From contig NW_019211454.1 in NCBI RefSeq assembly GCF_002443255.2, positions 58,725,601-58,789,600 on the forward strand: DNA of 64,000 bases, in the 5' to 3' direction. Source of the DNA: Varroa destructor (taxonomy: Eukaryota > Arthropoda > Arachnida > Mesostigmata > Varroidae). Each line of letters opens with the position of its first letter. Within the stretch, counting starts at the first letter, position 1. Shown here piece after piece: positions 13,320-26,500 of the stretch. The position numbers and the translations under genes were made by a program. The notes under the pieces were generated by a model. The model was given only the letters and a program-made list of their open reading frames with translations, had not been told where the DNA came from and ran no database searches.

Positions 13320-14040
13320 ATACGACCGTCGTTAAGTACCTTATCTCGCTTGAGTTTGTACAGAATATTCGAGCTTGGGCACCGTATAAATTCTGCGAGT
13401 ATAGCAGGAAATTACGGCTCTTTGATGCATCTATCGAGCGCCACCGATGACCGATTTTTATATTTTTGACCGAATTTTTTTTAAATTGACACTGGTGATG
13501 AGAAGTCATGTCTGTAAGTCAGCATAAGCCAAAAATCAAGGTGGATGGTTTCAAGGCTCAAAATTTAGCCAGATCTTCATCCAACAAAAATTGAACTTTA
13601 TGCTTGGTGAAACCGCAAGAGCCTAATTTATTGAGTTGCATTTTTCGAACCGTTGATCGATACGCTTATTTGGCCTAGTTGCATTGAGGTGACCAGGCTA
13701 TTCAATCGAGAAGACTCGACAAAGGAAGTCAGATCGTCCTGCTTTATGACAACGCGAGGCCATACATAACAAACATAATCAAAGCTGCTCTCCTGTACCT
13801 GGGATAGAAGATTTAGTTGGTCCTTCCATATTCTCCGAACCTGGCGCCGAGGGACTCTTACTTTTATCGTTCATTGGTAAATTAAATTAAAAGCCGCACA
13901 TTCGAAAGACAAAGGGGTGTCCAAGCCGGGTTAAAGGAGCTTTCGAACAATAAAGCTGAACACTTCAGGCAGGAAGAAGTCAATAAATTGGTTGACAGAG
14001 AGGAGAATATCGGAAATGACGGCTGATGATGTGTAACGAA
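13320..14040 (+). mobile_element. Degenerate mariner transposase fragment (D,D34D)
   Basis: The plus strand carries, in order, the conserved blocks of a mariner transposase broken by stops and shifts. There is a Trp-Ala-Pro block near 13.37 kb. The first catalytic Asp lies in TGDEK (Asp codon 13497-13499). The second Asp is in LLYDNARPY (13748-13750). The third Asp is in PYSPNLAPRD (13853-13855). A C-terminal block follows near 13.96-14.02 kb, ending in an Asn-Asp-Gly motif. Exactly 34 codons separate the second and third Asp in one frame, the mariner hallmark, although two stop codons sit between them. No intact terminal inverted repeats were found. It is dead as an element, and its age looks considerable from the number of stops. 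Confidence 0.85.
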
Positions 14041-15879
14041 TAAATTGTTGGCACAGGAATAAAAAATCCAATGTATTTTATTCCGTATAAGGGCACAGGA
14101 GCTAGGAATAGGCAAAATCTATGCTTCCAGTATAATAATATGGGAGTCGTTCCACCCTCAAGTTAACAATTAAACTTCTCGCCACGGTGTTCGACAAATG
14201 TTCCAACCAGTATATACTTCCATATACGATAAACGTGACTATCTCTTATCATACCAATTGTCTGATGTGAGTCTTTAAATATTTGCTCGATAGTTCTATT
14301 TATATATATATGTCCCCTTTTAAGTGTTCGTCTTTCTTTATCAGCCTATCCTATTAAACTCAATTTCGTTGCGTAGATTTTCACTGTTGCAGTGATTATT
14401 TTGCTTGAGCATTTTCTTACTTGAAACAGACCCTGTAACGATGAGGTGCTACTGCCCGAATCCTCTCTGATTGTCCGAACTTCATTATACCTACGTTGTC
14501 ATATTACTCTTAAATGATTGACACTTGGCATACTAGGGGAGCTGTTACGCTACCCCACGCTATACTGATGATGTCGCAATGACTGCATACACATGTCGTA
14601 TGATTACATACGATAAGACTTCGCTTCGTGCTCAGGCTTTTTCGTACGTTCTCTAAGATAGTTTTCATTGTTCCTAAATTTCTACATAGCGATGAGTTCC
14701 TTGAACAAGAACGTTGCGTCGTCTTATGTTGAATCTGAGGTTTAATGCGGCGATATTTTTAGTGTTACAAAAGCGCCTATATGAGGTAGATGGCCAATTC
14801 GTATGAGGTAAATAGCCGAACGGAGAATGTTTTCTTCTATTGCACGAAATGATATAATGGATGTATTACGTGATAAAGCTTTTTTTACTAATAATTTTAG
14901 TATAAAGTTTTTAGAGGTACAAAACGCCGGGCTTTAGAAGAGCAGTCGATTTGAGCATGTCGTAACTCTGCGTCCGTGCATAACTGTAAACAGATAATTT
15001 AAGTTTATTAAGTAATTTGCAAAGCCCCAAACGTTCAATTGAAAGCGTGAATCAAGTGAAAAATTTTTAATATAATAATGTATTGTCATCATAGATATTT
15101 CCTGAGCTGAAACACACCGTTATATCTGTATTAACGAAGTGCCCTGAAGAAAACTAGCCTTTGAGTGTTAATATTCATTCAACAACCTTCTTGAGAGAAA
15201 GCTCGCCGTAAATCCAATTATGTTCGGTAACTGTATTTATATAGTTATGTATAGAGGCCAATTGTAACCTCTTTTGACTTGTGAATAATTCAACGAGCGA
15301 TTACTTCGCAAAGCTACCTCACTTAGAGAATGTTAGTTTTCCATAGACCTGTTTTTTATTTCTTACCAGCCTAAGCGGTGCATGAAACATAGGTAGTGAT
15401 GCATCCTTCAAGGCTAATGCCCCGTCCTAAAATTAGGAAGTTTGACGATAGCTCCATAAGCCGCAGAATTGAACAAGCCTGGATTTAAGTACAGTGGTCA
15501 TTTTCTAGACGTTGCGAATAGTCTAGTGTGTATACTACCTTTCAGTTACTGCGGCGGTGACTGAGACGTCCGGACAAGAAGTGGCAGCTCGATGGCTATA
15601 TAGAAAGAAGCCATGGGGCCGTCGCCTTCATATGGGGCTACAGAGCAATTAGTTATGGCTCGATTATTATGACGCCAAACACAAAAAATCCATACACTTT
15701 TAACACACATCACAAAATCATACCCAACAATGGAAAAGTCACAAGAAAACAAAAGGCGCACTACTATTGCCTGGAATCTTTGTGTAGAAGCTACAGTTAA
15801 AATGCACTAGGCGGGCCACAACTACAACGTTAATATTTCGTTCGAGAGACACCTCCCTACTGAACTGCACACCTCTCTG
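14041..15879. other. Unannotated stretch
   Basis: AT-rich with stops in all frames. I see nothing beyond a short run of TA units near 14.30 kb. Confidence 0.45.
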
Positions 15880-17594
15880 TTAAAAAGCTACGATAGCTTC
15901 ATTAACAAAGTGTTTTTGTACCGGTCCGATAGATGAAAAAGTTTGTGTGTTAAGAGCGGCGTATTGGGCCTGGACGTGTTTAAATGACCAATAACCGTAA
16001 TGCAGTATGTAAATACCGAGCGCGACCGCATAGGCTTGTGTGACAACTGACCTAGAAACCGTTGAAAGTATCAAATCTAACGGACTTAAAATATTTTTTC
16101 CTGTGTCCCAAGGCACAGTACGGTATAATATTTACGTTCATTATCTGGGTTGACGCTTCAATCATGGGTACCATTGACACTGCAGAAAATAATTTATACG
16201 GTGTATGAGCAAACGCGTTCACCGTAAACGATCGCGCATTTTCTAAGCCTGAAGCCGAATACTTAACGGACAACGTCAAATTGGTGAAGATGCATTCACG
16301 ATGCTTCTGTTAAAATGCGAATGGCAACAGTCGAGAGTTCAATTGGCATCTGTCGGTTACCAGCCCGCTCAGTGAATCCAGCCAGTGCAGCCGCGGTGCC
16401 TCTCGGCTGTTTACAAGCTTCCGCTCCTATTATGGGCCTTCTTACTTCTATGACCGACAAGGCCCTTAGTGTTCCGATGCTCTCGAGTATATCCTCGTCG
16501 AAAAAATAAATACAAAGTTTCTTAATAATATTAGCACGCCTATTTTATAGACGTTTCAGTTCAGTCACAATGACTATTGATATCTAATTAATTCTGATCA
16601 GCGCTTAGTATTATCGGAAAGTCTAACGAGCTCGAGGTCTTTTTCCCTCAGTCTGCCTTCGCGCCACAAAAGCTTATAGTGCACTATAGCGAACGTTTCG
16701 TACCTTACATCCATTGCCAAGTGGCCAGTAAGTTTTACGGAAGTTGACACGGGTGTTTTATCTATCGAATTATGGATTCTAGCGTGTATTAGGAAAAACC
16801 CTGTCGGCAACTGGGCCTGTTTAGGGCACCAAGGTTTACATAAACATATGTAAGTACTAGGCACAAATAGCTAATCTTGATCCGTTTTCTGATTTCGTCA
16901 AGTGAGAAAGTATTAGTAGCTTTACCTAGAACTTTTTCAAGGCCGCATGGTAATAAAAAGCTGTCTCGAAAGCCATATAGACTGCTCGCTTGGGGCGTTC
17001 GCTGGGAATTCTTGGCATTAGAATGGTGCTTAGATCATATAAGAGTCTCATCAAGAACAAGCATCTCGTACCACTTCTCTTCTCAGATTCTCAAGGCATC
17101 AATAAACATCAAGGTCTCGTTCTATCATCACTTTTTTAGATTAGGGCACGAGTGTCGCGGATGCGCTTCATTGGTAAATATTGGGACTGAAATGAAGCCA
17201 TTGTTCGAGGTTTGTAGGTATTATTTTAAATGCATATGGTATCTGGCTAGTAGAAGCGTTGTTTCGCAATTCTAGGAAACGTACTGATCTTATTTCCGCG
17301 GAACTGTAAAGGGGCAACAGCGACAACTTCGTGAGCGGCCCATTTTCTAATGGTTAGGTTCGTCTCAACTTGCTTATGACCAAAGAAAAATTGCACAGGT
17401 GTGTCAAGTTCTTGGGCAATTAATTCGACTAACTCTGAATACTCCAAATGGGAACTGAGACGCAAGTGTTTACCTGAGACTCCCGCCATGCTGCCAGTTA
17501 TAATAGAATCGCCCATCAATTTATAAATAATAACACCAACACAAATTAAATTAGGTCTATTAGATAAGCCTAATACGTAGGCATATGAGTGCAT
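15880..17594 (-). other. Cluster of open minus-strand frames, identity unknown
   Basis: Four or five open segments follow each other on the minus strand (17594-17247, 16864-16598, about 16510-16318, 16279-16052 and 16116-15880), in shifting frames and interrupted by stops. The 16510-16318 segment reads as a plausible folded-protein sequence (it includes PRGTAAALAGFTERAGN). The first segment contains a hydrophilic stretch beginning HLRLSSHLEYSELVELIAQE. The frames do not join through convincing splice sites. It could be a decayed protein-coding element, a pseudogene, or unrelated chance frames. I do not recognise the protein. Confidence 0.25.
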
Positions 17595-20500
17595 ATTAAC
17601 TCAGCAATCGGATTCACATAAGCTAACACAGTCTTCACATCGCCAAAGAAGAGCAGTTTCGAAGGGCTCACGAAAACGCTGTAAGACAGATTTTCAAAAA
17701 ATTACTAACTATAAACTCACAAAACAGCTTTCGATCCTTTTCTGCTTTTACAGGACTGCAGCTACAAGCGAGGGTACCGCTTTAACAAGTGTTCATAATA
17801 ACATATTGCAGAATGAGGCGGATGCTTCTAATCTATGATCAGGCAAAATTGGGCATCTTCCGCAATTCGAGTTCAAATTCCGCAATATAATTAACGTTTA
17901 TTAATTAACTAACTTAATAATTAAGCTATAGGCCAAAAAAGCGTTACGAAGACATCAGCACTACACGGGGTTAAAGTATAGACCTCCTGCACAGATTTTA
18001 GCCTAAATCAATCTTAATAATGGTTTCTGAATGATATGCAATTTAAAAAGTGCGCATTTTTCTCGCACAATTCTTACTAATTCAATGTATGCCATTCCTT
18101 CATGTTCGCCCATATATCTGGACTTATAGCTGGAACTTAGACATGGTATACTTTTATACTATGCCTAAGTTTCAGCTATACCCACATCCCTGAAAAAGGC
18201 CAAGGGAAAAGCGAAAAGACCCTATGCCAGGAGGTACACTTCACCATAAGCCTCTTTAATCAACAATTGCGTACGTTGCGCGCATATTGTACTTTTCTAT
18301 ACATTGTCGGCAGTTAAGTTGTCATGCACTCAATCATCATGTCATGGAAAAGAGAAGCAAAGTGCACTTAAAGTTACCGTCTTGCTGCTGGTCTGTCTGG
18401 CGTGTGCTAGCAAACTTATGCGACAAGGCAAAATGGCGATATCTAGAAAATCAATGTGGTAACCGACGTAGGAATCGAGCAACGCTAACTGCAATCATTT
18501 AGGAATGAGTATTTTGGTTGTACAAAAGTATTTGTAGAAAAAGCTTTGGATTGCCGTCATAACTGCTTCGTTCGTTCAAGCTAGTTTTATCAGGTCGATT
18601 CTGCAGGTGGAAGCATAATTCGACAAAGAACCATTTTGAATACCGCGCCCCTTTACTTCAAAACATTCGTCTGCTTGAAACTCCCAGACGACTTATTTAA
18701 GGTATTTAGGACAAGCTTCATTGTTTCTAATCCTGACCAATCTAAAAAGGATGCCAAAGGCCATTGCTAGTAATGACAGTACGGAAAAAGGACGAGACTG
18801 CAAGAGAACCGGTGCGTACATGTGTCAGTAAATTTTTTGATAATACTAACTCAATTCGTATGTGTCTGAATTTATTTTGTTCAAAATTAAGCCAAAAAGC
18901 AGATTGTCTAAGCTTCTGATATCAGTGCAAGTCATACATTATTACTTTTTAAATGCTGCTCACTCTACTTAAGGCTTACTTTTAAGGTAGGAGTCCACTG
19001 TAGTCGTAGGTCAATTATTTCACGTAGGATCGTAGGCCTGTCCTTATCCAACGAACAGAATCATTCTTAGTGTCAAAACAATGTAATAGATCTTGTGTAA
19101 CACTGCTGATAGTATTGCTGAGTACAAGGATCACAAGATGATTAGACTACTTTCAGCGCGTAAACTACAAAGGCCCTGACTGGAAAATAACATTAAGCTC
19201 AAACGCTGCATTCAACCGACTAATACCGATAAGAATTCTATAATATAAGCATACATTATATTAAAGGTAACAACGACGCAAAGTCTATACTGGTTCTTAC
19301 GCCAACGATTCGATGACCACTTCTCTGTGGGCAATACTTACATCGTCTGTCGATGAAGAGGCTCTACAAAATACACTTCATAGGGTTATGGCAAGAGATG
19401 AAAACGGAATTGAAATGAGAAGCTTACCGCCATCAGAAAACCTCACCTAATGGCCCACTACTCACACACGGTTTTTGAGAAACTATTATATAGCGTATAT
19501 TATAATTGGAAAAAAAAATATAAAGTACATCAGTGGGTCTACCAGGCCTTCACTTGAAAGCTCGATGAGTGCATCTGTGTTTGCTGCAAGTTTCACGCTC
19601 ACATCGACAAATGCATCTAATACTAAAGCGCGTGTACTTCACGTACGAAGCGTAACGTGAATATTACTATTTTTACTGTATAACCCCTCTTAACGACCTA
19701 TTTGAGTAGGTTCAAAAATGAGATTCTATCGAAGTTGATAACGAACGTGGGACAAGAGAGGACAACTTGAGCATCAGAGAAGGATTATGCTAGGACTGTT
19801 TTCACTACTAATTTACGAATAACATCGCCAACACATAATAAGATCGACACGGATCCGGGGACAATTTTAGACGCTTGCTGCCGATCGTTGGATCTGCTGA
19901 ATTTTGAATTTTACGTCCGGCACTGTGACGGAGCATGATTTCAGATTGCGGATTTTTTTTGCAGACAGAGTCCGGACACACAGAATACAGATAAGCAGAC
20001 AAAATATGTAATCCTCACCTGCTTCGAGCTCACTGCTTAATGCGTCGTTTCGCTAATACATGGAATCGTCAACGAAATATGTAAATGCTCGGATGAACTC
20101 CCATTCGTGGCAAAGCTATAACGCAAACCTGCGGATCGTCCACATCATTGCGCTTACTCTTAACCGCTCATGGAAGCGTCTTCGCCGTCCGCGCACCGTT
20201 CGCTTGCCGCTACTAATAAGATCATGGCAACATCACTATTTGCAGTAGTCATCAAACAATTTCCTATTGGTTCTTTCTCTCTAATATAGTCTGCGTTGTT
20301 TGCCAAGTTGGTCAAGCCTTCACAGACTTCCAATGACGCCGTACACATCTGTAACGCGCATTGCCATGGCACCGCCAACTAAACCGGATTTCGTTCCCTA
20401 CATTGCTTCTATGTGTATAACCTCCTGTATAGCCGCTGGAGCTGACGACGAGCAGAAATTGGCAAAAAGCACAGCCAAGCTACCTCAACTTATCCTCGCC

Positions 20501-23500
20501 ACGCAGAAAAATCCAACTACCAGCACTGATACCACTACAGCCATTTCTGCCGCGCAGCATGTGCCAGTCTAACGTAGATCCTATGTCGTTCGTTGCATGA
20601 GAGAACTCAGTGGCCTTGGTGGCGTTGAGAGAGGTGCTAAAAGCAACGGAGGTTTCCTAGGGACCTCCGCAATGAAATAGGCCAAAACGGAATAAGAAAA
20701 AAATTGTAGAAAGGGAGAGAGAGAGAAAGAGATGGCAAAGGAGCTGACGGAAGTTCTGTAAGGTGCGAGTCATGTGGGCAACGAAGCAGAGAAATAGCGA
20801 GGGAAACGGGGCAGTATGGAGATGGCGTTAAACAGGAAGGTGATGGCCGAACTAAGACGGTCGAGCAAGTGCTGGTTTAGGGGCGGAACGGTCCTGGGAT
20901 GGAGCAGAATGAAGCCGGGGCGACAGCGAAGGGGTCTCTGATATCGGCAACAAGCTAAGACACGTCGTCGTCTACGCCTCAGGCAATCAAGGCTCAACGG
21001 GCTAAACTTTTAATGTGCAACTGCGGTCTGAGCTCTGACCAGAGCTCATGAAGCCTGTACGCCGAGTAGACTCGTGGGAAAGCGGCACGGCAGCCGCGAA
21101 GCAAAGAGGCTGATGAAGGATCTAAATGAATAGAAAGACACACTGGCCATAAACAACTAACAGAGAAAAAAAGCGTCCCAAGAAGAAAATGGTATCATTT
21201 GAAGGTAGCCATGTTTTTTGCTCTTTGCCTTCGGGTAGTTTAGCTCGTCTTTTCTTTTTTCGTTTCATTCATAGTTAATTTGGACTAGAAGGTGTAAGCC
21301 TCTGAAATGTATTGAAAGAACTGACAGGCCACAGTCACTAACTGCTTGGCATTTTAAATTAATACCTCTATCTTCAAGGATAGGCTTCTTGAATTTAGAA
21401 AGAAGGATCAACTTGGCAAACTTGTGAGAAGATGGCATCGTTCTAAAGTTCGAGGTGGTCGAAACACAAAGACAGCTCCATCCAATTACATTGGTACAAA
21501 CGGGACTCGCAAAAAAATGGCTTAATTCGCACTTTTCTTCTGCCGTTTTGTACAGCAACGCGTGAGTAAAATATGTCAATGACATATATACCTGGTTTAG
21601 GATATCTCGTTGGTATGGGAACTTATTGAAGTGTGCGTTTGCTCACCATGTGTCAAATACTAGCACACACAAGACTACGGCGCATGATTACGGGTGTATA
21701 TTTGGCTATTATTGCGACTTTTAATAAAAGAGAGAAGTTTGACTATAGTATTCACACGTGTTACCGAGGAGGAAGGAAGACAAAAAGCATTGTTTTTAAC
21801 CCATCTTGTCCTATAAATAACAACATTATAAAGATAGCATCTACTAATTAGGCTATCACGCTTAAAATTAATGCCCAGAAGATGACCTTTGACAAGATTA
21901 TTTAATAGTTTTCTATCCTTAAGTTCCACTCAACAAAGTAGACTTTAATACGGTCTAATTTTTATTTGATCCTACTTGTGACATAAACGGTCACTTGGAA
22001 ACTCTGTGATTTTGATCCTTTGTAAAAAACGTGTCATTTATTACGCGATATTGAATTGAATATGACCGGATTTTTTTTGCTCAATAGGGTGCCAACCAAT
22101 GGGTCTAAATATGGTATGAGAAAGGCTACTCCAAAGTGGTCGCTGTGGGTGGAAGCGAATGTGAAGCACTTCAGTAACAAGCTAGGTATGTTGGATAATA
22201 TAAAAATAGCCATCAACAAAGTGTAGGAAAGCTTAGATCTTTGCTAGGAGGAATGCTGCAGTAAAAATATTGACGGGTTTATTGCCTTCGACTCACAAGC
22301 ATCACGTAATGTTTGTAGAGCGTCGTATGAGACAGTTTGAATTTGACTGCTTTTCTGGAAAAGTTATGTAGCCCTCAAGGCTATAAACGGCCGACAGAAA
22401 ATGTTATTCTTTTCATTCTTTCAACTTTTTCTTTATAGTAGATAAGTAGAGATCGTAACAGTAAATCATGTCTCGTAAGTAAACTACTATAATAAACAAG
22501 GCATTGATTATTGTGCATGCGTCGAAGCTGTTGAAGACAATTCGCCCGGGTATACAATGGAGATCCTCTCTATATTTCGAATTTTACGTCCGGCATCGTC
22601 ATTAAGCTTTCCATCAGACAGCTGGCACACGACGCGAAACAAAGTATGTCTATGCCCGTGTTCAAACCTACACTGCAGCGTGCCTCTAAACTTATCACCC
22701 AAATACGTTACCCGCTAGACTATCCCGAGGGCACGAAGAAGAACTTAGGTAAATCCAAAATAGTTTTTCGAAAATAACTAAACTACAAAGGGAGGAGAGA
22801 GAAAGAAAGAGAGAGAGGGCTGCACTTTTTAAGTCTGGTTAGGTGTTTTCAGCCACACGTGCTGGACAATAGATGCGTAAGCCTAGGTATGGAGATATGG
22901 TAGCACTGTTTACGATGTTTCACTGAGCGACATCGCAAATAGCTAGATCATCTTCATCTCCACACCGTCCCATTGATTCACATAGTGGAAGACTAAAAGG
23001 CACTCACCAACAAGTACCGCTGTGATCTAGAGCTAAGATCTATGGGGAATTGATCGCACCGTGTGGTGGATAGGTGCGCACCCGTTCACTCGCTTTAATC
23101 GCGCAGGGTAATGGCGTACGCTTGTTAGATAACGACCAGTCTCCTTTTACCCGTTCTGACCACGGTTCATCAATCTCCTTCTACGAGGTAAAGAAGCCAG
23201 TCTGGCCTTAACGATGTGTTGATAGTTCGGCCTAAAGCACGCCACTTCAGGTTGCTTCCGAAGCACATAAGCAGACAGCGATGACGATGATAGCTTCCTT
23301 GAAAGGTCAGTGTCTACCCATTCCAGCCACCTGGTCACTGTCCGTCATGCGACATAGTCGAAAGTTGGAAGCAGACTGTCCTCTATTGATTTGGCTTTGG
23401 TTAGGTGAAATAAGGTGAGTTAGCATGTGCAATAAAGATCGATCGATCACCCGCATGATCGACCGACCGACCGACCTATCGGTTTTTAGTTGGAGATAAT

Positions 23501-26500
23501 ATCGTATATAGGCTAAGAGGATATATGGCTGATATATGGCACTGTCAACACAGAAAAGAGATGCAGATAAATAACAACGACCACTAGGTAACGTTCCTAG
23601 GGCTTGCCTAGAAGAAGATGGAATAAATGAACGGTGAGTGGTAAAATCAAATCCTTCCAAGACGGAGAGCAAAAGAGGTCTGAGCGTTCGAATGACAGTA
23701 GGAGTCACTTGGTTGTCCATTGACATCAACACAGGTGCCGAAAAGGGGGTCATTGTGGTAAAGTCAATTCCTGACTGGAAGAGAGTTACTTCCAGAAGTG
23801 CTACTATTTACGCAGAGGCTACTGCTAGAGTGGAATGTACAGGACAGACTCATTTTACGCCCGGTTCCAAGTCGATACAGACTATAGAAGGAATAGCCGA
23901 TCCATTACAGCCTGTGTAGGAGACAGCATATATCCTCGCTGCTGAACACGTACATAGGCTGCTGGTCTAAACCAAAGGCGAGCGTATGGGTTTGTTATTT
24001 TACTCAGAAACTCAATAAAATCGATTTGTTTCCAACATAAACAAGCCAGCTACAGATAGCCCTAGCCTAATCCATTATTCTCATTTCAAATAATGACCCG
24101 AACTTGAACCCAGATACATTTATGACTAATTGCAAAGAATTTATTGTGAGGAAAACACTTTGTAGGGGGAAAAAAGGCGTTATATTTACATGAAGGATAT
24201 GGCTGATAATAAAGGGGCCCGGAGAAGTAAATATTAGTTTTCGATTGAATAGCTCGTCGTACAAATTCTTATTGTGCTGATAAGTTGAAGTTAGCTTGCT
24301 AGTGTGTATAATAGCCGTGCAGACAGTTTTGCCGCATAATGCTAGTTTTAGCGAAAGTTTATCGTTAATTATATTGTTATAACTTGTGTTAGCTTGGAAT
24401 GAAAGTTATTAGAAGCCTATATTATTCTTTTTGAAAAAAAAAAGCTCATACTTGAGGTATTCATAAAATCCGATAACATTATTTTAACGACTCGTCTCCG
24501 AAGGATAAGGTTAACCTAAAAAGCCGTGAATAGACTTTAATATTATTAGTATCAATCGTGGTCTGAGTGGCAACGCGTAACTCTTTCTGTATGTTGTTGC
24601 AACAGTCATAAACGTGGGGTCACCGCCGTCTCTAGTTTTAGCGTTCCTAGGCAACTATTATCACATATTATTAACGCGCTATGTTACAAATCTGGTGAAG
24701 AACAACCCAGAGTAATCCAATAAGAGCCACAGATCGAAGAGCAATCAACCGAAAAAAAAAGTATGGCATATAATGCTTTACGTTGACGCTAATGCTCTGA
24801 AGTGAAGGTTTGCCTATTGTGATTTTCGGCGGTGGACTATAATAGTTCTATTTATGCCGTAGCCTGCTTCTTCGATGATTCCTGTGGAGATTTTACAGTT
24901 CGTGTCGTATTATCAGTGATTATTATCCGGTATTAGCGACATAGAATTGATAATTCAAAAAACAAAAAGTAAAGGCTGGGTGTTCACCGTAAGCTTATAA
25001 AAAATCATCTCACGGTTAACTCGTCTTCGGTGAACTGAGACGAACTAGAAACATAGCGACTTACAACAAAGAGACCTGATTCTTCCAGGTAAGTTGTGTT
25101 AAGGAAAAAAAAATTAACTTCTGCATCTGCACGCTTTTTAAATCCGTAGCCCCAGTGCTTCGTAGCCTCTGCTTAGGCTCTCTATCCAGAAATCCTACGC
25201 TAAACGTAGCGAGGTAGTACCGATATTACAGAAAAAAGATATTACATTTTAAGAATACATGCTTTTAAATATTAGCAGTATATAGTAAACTCACGTTGGG
25301 TTTCAGCAGTATAAGGAATGCTACTGTTTACCCAAACGTAATTCCAGGTACTTCTCATAAAAGTACCTTTCCTGGGCATTATACTCTATTATTTGACAGA
25401 TGTCGATTACTAAAAGCTGCTACCCATGGCGCTATGGATACTAAGCGCTGTGCCTGGTAGACGGATGTCAACGGAATTATTCACGGTGGTACCCTGTCTA
25501 ACAAAAAGGAGGATGTAACATACGAGGAGTTACTGATGGCGTAGTGTGAAGTTTGGTGCACAACCTGCATTCTCGAATGATATTATTCTGCTCACTTAAT
25601 TTTATTCCAAATAAAAGTAAATTACACCCAGCACAGTAAGTTAAAGGCAATGGCGTCATCGATCCACCAACCCGTTCTATGCTATCCGTTGAATGCAAGT
25701 ATTTGTATTTCGGGCAAAATTGTACCAAATTGATTGGACCAGTGACTGTTATCAATGAGAAAACACGTCTAATTAACAGAAGTATAAGCAAGAATTATTG
25801 CTACTGCAAGGCCTTCTCTCACAGTAGGATTGGTAAGAACGTCCGTGCGCATAGTCGGCCACAGGCGCACTAATGCTCCACTATAATTACGGATTGCATG
25901 ACGGTGACGACTTCAACGGTGAAGCGGCATAGCGAATAGAGGTAATAGCTGACATAGAGCTAATCTGTCCTAAAAGCTCTACCATTAGTAAGAAGCAAGA
26001 ACATTTGTAAGCTTTTATGAAAATTACGCCTTTTTTTTAAATAGACGCCTTTAAAAGGTAGTCACAAAATGATAAGCGGAACCTTAGGCATCTTACGATT
26101 AGCGCAAAGCGACAAATTTCTGCGCTGACGCACAACCTTCATATGGAAAATAATTAGGTAGTTTATTTTTAGGAAGGTTAATTTGTCTACTTAATGAGTC
26201 ACTGAACAAAAATCTAACAGTAAATAAAGCGTTAGCTGGAAAAACCTCAATATATAGTGGTTACATTGTGCATGAACAGCAAATAGACACTTGGAAATAG
26301 ATTTAGAATTTAGATTAATTTTATTGTTGGTTGGTGCTTTATACCATATGCAATAACAACCTGATTTAATTTAGCGACAGCTGAAGCTATCTCCCACCAT
26401 ATTATTTGTGCAAAGGGAAAGTATTACTTCCTACCTTTTCAGTTATTGGTGGGTGCACACAATTGCACGCTACCTTGTTCCAACAACATATATAGCCATG

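Noticed and set aside
16877..17275. 132-codon plus-strand frame
   Set aside because: Antisense to the open minus-strand cluster, with no recognisable protein and no splice or start context.
23307..23919. Overlapping long open frames, 148 codons on minus and 93 on plus
   Set aside because: At about 60% A+T over 64 kb, several frames over 100 codons are expected by chance. Neither product has a recognisable domain or convincing splice context.
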